In this document: positions 61,016 to 64,000 of the stretch, one piece after another
Layout of the letters: the number at the start of each line of letters is the position of its first letter
Position numbering within the stretch: the stretch's first letter is position 1
Origin: Bradyrhizobium sp. 1(2017)
GTDB taxonomy: Bacteria; Pseudomonadota; Alphaproteobacteria; Rhizobiales; Xanthobacteraceae
Assembly (NCBI RefSeq): GCF_011602485.2
Contig: NZ_CP050022.2
Span: 3,740,001 to 3,804,000, forward strand
Direction: 5' to 3'
Length of the DNA stretch: 64,000 nt
The notes under the pieces: model-generated
The model's input: the letters and a program-made list of their open reading frames with translations, nothing else
The model's database searches: none
What the model was told of the DNA's origin: nothing
Program-made: the position numbers and the translations under genes

Positions 61016-62317
61016 CTAATCCAATTTCCGCAGCTTTACGTAGGCTCTGAAAACGGGATCGGCAAACTCGTAGTGCCCGCGCTGCTCGCCCTTTATGAGC
61101 GCGGGGCCATATCTCTCCTCGACCAACCGTGGCATAAGCTGATCTATATACTCGATGCCCAGGCCTTGTGCTGTCGTGCGTGTCCTTTGCAAAACGACCC
61201 GTCCAACTTCGTCATTGTAGAGTGTTGCTTCCCCCTGTTGCTCGGCTAGCAGTGTGAGGAGCATTGCCCGTTCTTTGCCGCGTCCGATTGCGAGCTGATA
61301 TTGCTCTTCAAGGTTGGGGAATGATTTTCCCTCCCTGATCTTACCGAGTACTTCGCCGAAAATCTTCTCGTCGATGTTGTTGGAGCCAACTTCGTTTCCG
61401 TATTGGACGGACGATTTGCCAATCAGTTGCGCGAAGTAGGGAAGGCCTTCGCTGAGTTCGACGATCTGCTCCACTACCTTCTTTGCGAAGCTCACTTTCC
61501 CGCGAAAGAGTTCGGTCGCTGTCGTAAAAATTTGCCTCGTTTCGTCTCCGCTCATCGGCCTGACGTGTATCGCGCCTTGCTCGATGAGCCTGGCTACGGA
61601 TTTATGGTCTTTAATCAGTGCGCCGATGTCAGCGCCGATGCCGCAAACGCCAAACTTTACCGTGGGTGATGTCAATGATTTGATCAGTGAGCCCATGCCG
61701 AATTTTGTGCCGATAACGTCAAACTCATCAAGCAGGATCAACACGCCGTCGCGCTTCGACCACATGCGATTATTTGCATCAACTGACCCGCTCACAAAAT
61801 TTCTAAACGACTGAATGGTGTCGTTTGGCACCACGCTCGAATATTTTTGAGAGTCCGATCCTTTGACGCCCCACTTGATCAGCTTGAGGTCCAATCCAGC
61901 GGAAGCTTCATCAGATCGGGAGAACTCCGAGAGCTCTTTGCCAGCGTCCGGCACAAGGCGGAGCAGACCGTCCTCGGGATCAGTGTCGTTGCACAAGCGA
62001 CGAATTAGTTCGTCGGTATTATTGATGTTTGAATCACAAGCGTAATAGACCGTGTAGTACCGCCTCGGATGACGCGGGATAAGGTGGGCAAGACCTGCCT
62101 TTTGCGCGATATCATAATTGCCGTTGGCCATCTGCTGAACTTGGCGAACCAACGATGATTTTCCGACTCCTCGCTTTCCATAGACTGCGATCACGCCTTC
62201 TCTGGCATTGAGGGCGTTCATGCAGCTTTGGATGAGGTCTGAGCGCCCTACGAAGCGCTTAGGATCGCGGATGACGCTCGATGTGAAACCGATTTCGGGG
62301 TCGACGAATTCAAACAT
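61016..62317 (-). CDS. P-loop ATPase (STAND/ORC-like), single gene
   Basis: The 433-residue protein has one AAA-type ATPase domain: Walker A in VYGKRGVGKSSLVRQVQQ (about 44-52) and Walker B in GVLILLDEFDVIG (about 200-212), then a sensor-like region and a C-terminal helical winged part (YQLAIGRGKERAMLLTLLAEQQGE...ALIKGEQRGHYEFADPVFRAYVK). The start block DPKRFVGRSDLIQSCMNAL is typical of STAND or archaeal-type ATPases. No signal, membrane or nuclease domain is seen. Its G+C is clearly lower than its neighbours. ATG 62317 is used; a TTG lies at 62332. Confidence 0.8.
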   Translation of the reverse strand: MFEFVDPEIGFTSSVIRDPKRFVGRSDLIQSCMNALNAREGVIAVYGKRGVGKSSLVRQVQQMANGNYDIAQKAGLAHLIPRHPRRYYTVYYACDSNINNTDELIRRLCNDTDPEDGLLRLVPDAGKELSEFSRSDEASAGLDLKLIKWGVKGSDSQKYSSVVPNDTIQSFRNFVSGSVDANNRMWSKRDGVLILLDEFDVIGTKFGMGSLIKSLTSPTVKFGVCGIGADIGALIKDHKSVARLIEQGAIHVRPMSGDETRQIFTTATELFRGKVSFAKKVVEQIVELSEGLPYFAQLIGKSSVQYGNEVGSNNIDEKIFGEVLGKIREGKSFPNLEEQYQLAIGRGKERAMLLTLLAEQQGEATLYNDEVGRVVLQRTRTTAQGLGIEYIDQLMPRLVEERYGPALIKGEQRGHYEFADPVFRAYVKLRKLD

Positions 62318-62491
62318 TTTGGACACCGGCAATGAGTGATTCGCTCCAAGATGCCTCCGAACGCATAGCGTTGCAATCGCTGGTTGCCAGAAATTCCAGC
62401 TGTTGTGAGCATGACTTCACTGGGCGCTGAGCAGTCTAGAGATGGTGTCGAACCGGATGTGGTCCATGACCGGTACGAGTAATAGGGGACG

Positions 62492-62698
62492 GTGCAGAAG
62501 GCGCGGCATCGACGTGACGTGGCGGCGGGCGTCCAGGCTGCGTTCGAGGACGACCGCAGCGCCTGCTGTGAGGTGCTGGCCCATTGGCACCGCACCATCG
62601 AGACCGACCGTGCTTATCGCCGTGTCGGCCCAGACGGCAGCGGAGCGCCAGGGATGAGTAGCACTTGGGAAAGCGGCCCCGGCTGGAGGTCGCCATAA
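62492..62698 (+). CDS. Doubtful short ORF (68 aa) at the repeat border
   Basis: A GTG-started frame reads MQKARHRRDVAAGVQAAFEDDRSACCEVLAHWHRTIETDRAYRRVGPD, which has a plausible helical part, but the last 10 codons enter the first tandem unit. The AGGGGAC before it is only 2 nt from the GTG, too close. It may be a small phage gene or chance. Confidence 0.3.
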   Translation: MQKARHRRDVAAGVQAAFEDDRSACCEVLAHWHRTIETDRAYRRVGPDGSGAPGMSSTWESGPGWRSP

Positions 62699-62779
62699 CG
62701 AGGGCCGAGGCCGCCCCACCAGCTCCCGCAAGGTAGAGCCAGCGACCAGAGAACCCTCCGCAGGGTCTGCCGTTCCTAC
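62669..62779 (-). ncRNA. Structured unit 1
   Basis: On the minus strand the unit begins GTAGGAACGGCAGACC. The second hairpin is GCTGGCTC / GAGCTGGT (8 pairs, three of them G-U), and the last stem is GCGGCC / GGCCGC. Confidence 0.55.
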
Positions 62780-62810
62780 CGTGGCGGAATGCAGCAAGGA
62801 GCAGGCAAAG

Positions 62811-62930
62811 GAGGCGGCCCCGACGACGGATTGTGCGATCCGGAGTAGGCCCAAGGCCGCCCCACCAGCTCTCGCTTTGGGTCAAGAGCCAGCGACCATA
62901 GAACCCACTGCACGCGGCAGTCGTTCCTAC
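62811..62930 (-). ncRNA. Structured unit 2
   Basis: On the minus strand the first hairpin is ACTGC / GCAGT, the second is GCTGGCTCT / AGAGCTGGT (9 pairs), and the inner hairpin of the last stem is CGGAT / ATCCG. Confidence 0.55.
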
Positions 62931-62959
62931 GGCTGGACACCGGAAGCAGGAGCGCTTGA

Positions 62960-63068
62960 GAAAGCGGCCCCGGCTTGGAGTTGAACGGCGGGGACGCCGA
63001 GGCCGCCGCCAACCCAACGCAGGTGGGTCGGCAACCTCAGAACCGCCGCACGGGTCTGCCGTTCCTAT
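62960..63068 (-). ncRNA. Structured unit 3
   Basis: On the minus strand the second hairpin is GCCGACCCA / TGGGTTGGC (9 pairs with one G-U), so three base pairs differ from unit 2 on both sides at once. The inner hairpin of the last stem is CGGCG / CGCCG. Confidence 0.55.
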
Positions 63069-63111
63069 GACCAGCGAGCGGCAATCATGCTGACATTGAT
63101 TGAGAGGAACC

Positions 63112-63594
63112 GTGGCACCGTTTAAGCAGACCACATTGCCAGCGCACTACAGGGGCGACCAGACCTTCGGGAGGCCGAGTGAGTATCGGCCTGAATACTG
63201 CCAGCTCGTGATCGAGAAGATGCGGGAGGGGATCAGCCTTGGGGCATTCGCCGGGGTGATCGGGGTCAGCCGGGACACGGTGTATCGATGGGTGAGGGAA
63301 CACACCGACTTCTCTGACGCGGTGTCTCGCGCGCGGGCTGGCCAGCAGCTGGCCTGGGAGCTGAAGCTGCTGCGGTCGCGCAAGGGCGCGGAGACGAGCG
63401 CGAGTATCTTTGCGCTGAAGAACATCGCCCCCGACCAGTGGCGTGACGTGCGGTCGGTCGATCACCAGCACAGCATGAAGGTCGAAACCCTCACCGATGC
63501 GCAGCTCTACGCCATCGCCAGCCAGAAAGCGGGGGCGAATGGCACTGTGATCGAGGGAGAGTGGGCTCGAACTGACCTCGATCCGCAACGGTGA
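63112..63594 (+). CDS. Terminase-small-subunit-like protein
   Basis: The 160-residue product has an N-terminal helix-turn-helix (SEYRPEYCQLVIEKMREGISLGAFAGVIGVSRDTVYRWVREHTDFSDAVSRARAGQQLAWELKLL) and FALKNIAPDQWRDVRSVDHQ, typical of phage terminase small subunits, which recognise packaging sites. It marks the start of the packaging and structural module that continues to the right. GTG 63112 has AGAGGA 3 nt upstream, a short spacing; TTG 63100 is the alternative. Confidence 0.72.
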   Translation: MAPFKQTTLPAHYRGDQTFGRPSEYRPEYCQLVIEKMREGISLGAFAGVIGVSRDTVYRWVREHTDFSDAVSRARAGQQLAWELKLLRSRKGAETSASIFALKNIAPDQWRDVRSVDHQHSMKVETLTDAQLYAIASQKAGANGTVIEGEWARTDLDPQR

Positions 63595-63870
63595 AACGCA
63601 CGTTTCAGTGTTGCACCGTACTGAGAACGATGCTTGCCCTGGCGCACGACGCATGTGATCGCATCGCAATAGCGTAGACACTATCAATGGGGTAGGGGCG
63701 TGCCCCGGCCTAGGGGCTCCGGGGGAGGGAAAAATCGAGCCGGATAAGCATGCTTATTTGGACACCCCCCACCACATCACCCGCAACTCCAGAAATCCCC
63801 GCCCGCATCGGGGCCCCACCTTCGCCATGGTTACGACGTAACCAGTTCCAACGTAACCAGCGTAACCACC
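63595..63870. other. Gap between packaging genes
   Basis: No gene is seen in these 276 bases. TGAAACG-CA-CGTTTCA (63592-63607) is a palindrome that includes the stop codon of the preceding gene. CGTAACCA occurs three times near 63837-63868, and a GC-rich stretch with GGGGCTCCGGGGGAGGG lies near 63714. Confidence 0.5.
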
Positions 63871-64000
63871 ATGGACATCGCGACAGTCCACCTGATCGCC
63901 CGCCTTCGACGCCTGTTCAGCCGCCAGCCAGATGTGCTGACCGCCTGCGCGGAGTTGGAGCGGCTCCATCGTGTGGTTGCTGATCTGGAACGGCCGGGCA
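63871..64000 (+). CDS. Start of a gene running off the right edge
   Basis: ATG 63871 opens a frame that stays open to the window end and reads MDIATVHLIARLRRLFSRQP, then DVLTACAELERLHRVVADLERPG, a helical, basic N-terminus. It is likely the next phage gene. Too little is visible to name it. Confidence 0.5.
   Translation, partial: MDIATVHLIARLRRLFSRQPDVLTACAELERLHRVVADLERPG

Larger units (their letters stand above)
62669..63068 (-). ncRNA. Array of three tandem structured units, candidate RNA family
   Basis: Three units of 111, 120 and 109 nt at 62669-62779, 62811-62930 and 62960-63068 share conserved blocks separated by variable ones. Unit spacing of 142 and 149 nt is not divisible by three, so no protein repeat fits. 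On the minus strand each unit folds as GAAC/GTTC closing a variable hairpin, a second hairpin of 8-9 pairs and a GCGGCC/GGCCGC stem with another hairpin inside. Second-hairpin pairs change together between copies, and its G-U pairs exist only on this strand. It lies upstream of the ATPase on the same strand. Confidence 0.6.

Noticed and set aside
62669-63068. CRISPR array
   Set aside because: The units are over 100 nt, imperfect and only three, with no short exact repeats or unique spacers and no cas genes.
62436-63134. A 232-codon open frame on the minus strand across the tandem units
   Set aside because: The unit spacing (142 and 149 nt) shifts the frame between copies, so conserved blocks are read in different frames. 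The frame is open because the sequence is GC-rich.

Overview
The window looks like a chromosomal segment of a Bradyrhizobium-like alphaproteobacterium (Nitrobacteraceae). The signs are high G+C with strong GC3 bias, a eukaryote-type glutamine synthetase II behind a sigma-54 promoter, a TRAP/amidase operon, many small exported proteins, a DUF2735 protein, and several palindromic intergenic repeats of types I associate with this family. This is inference from reading alone; no database search was run. No rRNA, tRNA or CRISPR array was seen.

Layout. 1-8.6 kb: envelope and redox genes (glutathione peroxidase, L,D-transpeptidase, CreA, small secreted proteins), then a MocR-type regulator divergent from a flavin-binding PNPOx-like gene, and an M20 deacylase. 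8.9-11.8 kb: a compact tryptophan-to-anthranilate operon (formamidase, kynA, kynU). 11.9-18.2 kb: housekeeping genes (cobalamin-type binding protein, thioesterase, GNAT, DUF2161, SDR, SGNH hydrolase, phosphatase, MliC-like inhibitor). 18.2-19.9 kb: glnII with an NtrC-like site, a GG-N10-GC promoter and a terminator. 20-24 kb: two GrlR-like paralogues around a ModA-like protein and a Sel1-repeat protein. 24.2-26.4 kb: FAD oxidoreductase with divergent HxlR regulator. 26.8-31.6 kb: TRAP transporter (dctP, Q, M) with an amidase and a small membrane protein. 32.3-40.6 kb: ABC-F ATPase, GDPD, MBL hydrolase, DUF937, PsiF-repeat protein, cupin, esterase and a decayed nitroreductase. 40.7-43.3 kb: a cyclic-di-GMP operon (DUF2336 with a frameshift, PilZ, HD-GYP). 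43.6-50.6 kb: AraC regulator, FMN reductase, chemoreceptor, hydratase, TetR regulator divergent from a small enzyme and a crotonase, DUF1810.

50.7 kb to the right edge is prophage-like. It has an AlpA-like gene at the border, a CI/Cro-type divergent switch, an early recombination module (Gp157, Rad52-like annealing protein, Ref/DUF968 nuclease), a YdaU/DUF1376-like replication gene followed by a palindrome cluster and AT tract, then accessory genes of unlike composition, a small serine recombinase, a lone P-loop ATPase, and a terminase-small-subunit-like gene leading to structural genes outside the window.

The most unusual signal is 62.67-63.07 kb. Three imperfect tandem units of about 110-120 nt have unit spacings that are not multiples of three, so they do not encode a protein repeat. 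Read on the minus strand, each folds into the same set of hairpins, with compensatory changes between copies and G-U pairs that fit only the minus strand. The array lies upstream of the P-loop ATPase gene on the same strand. It is a candidate undescribed structured RNA family, possibly coupled to that ATPase.
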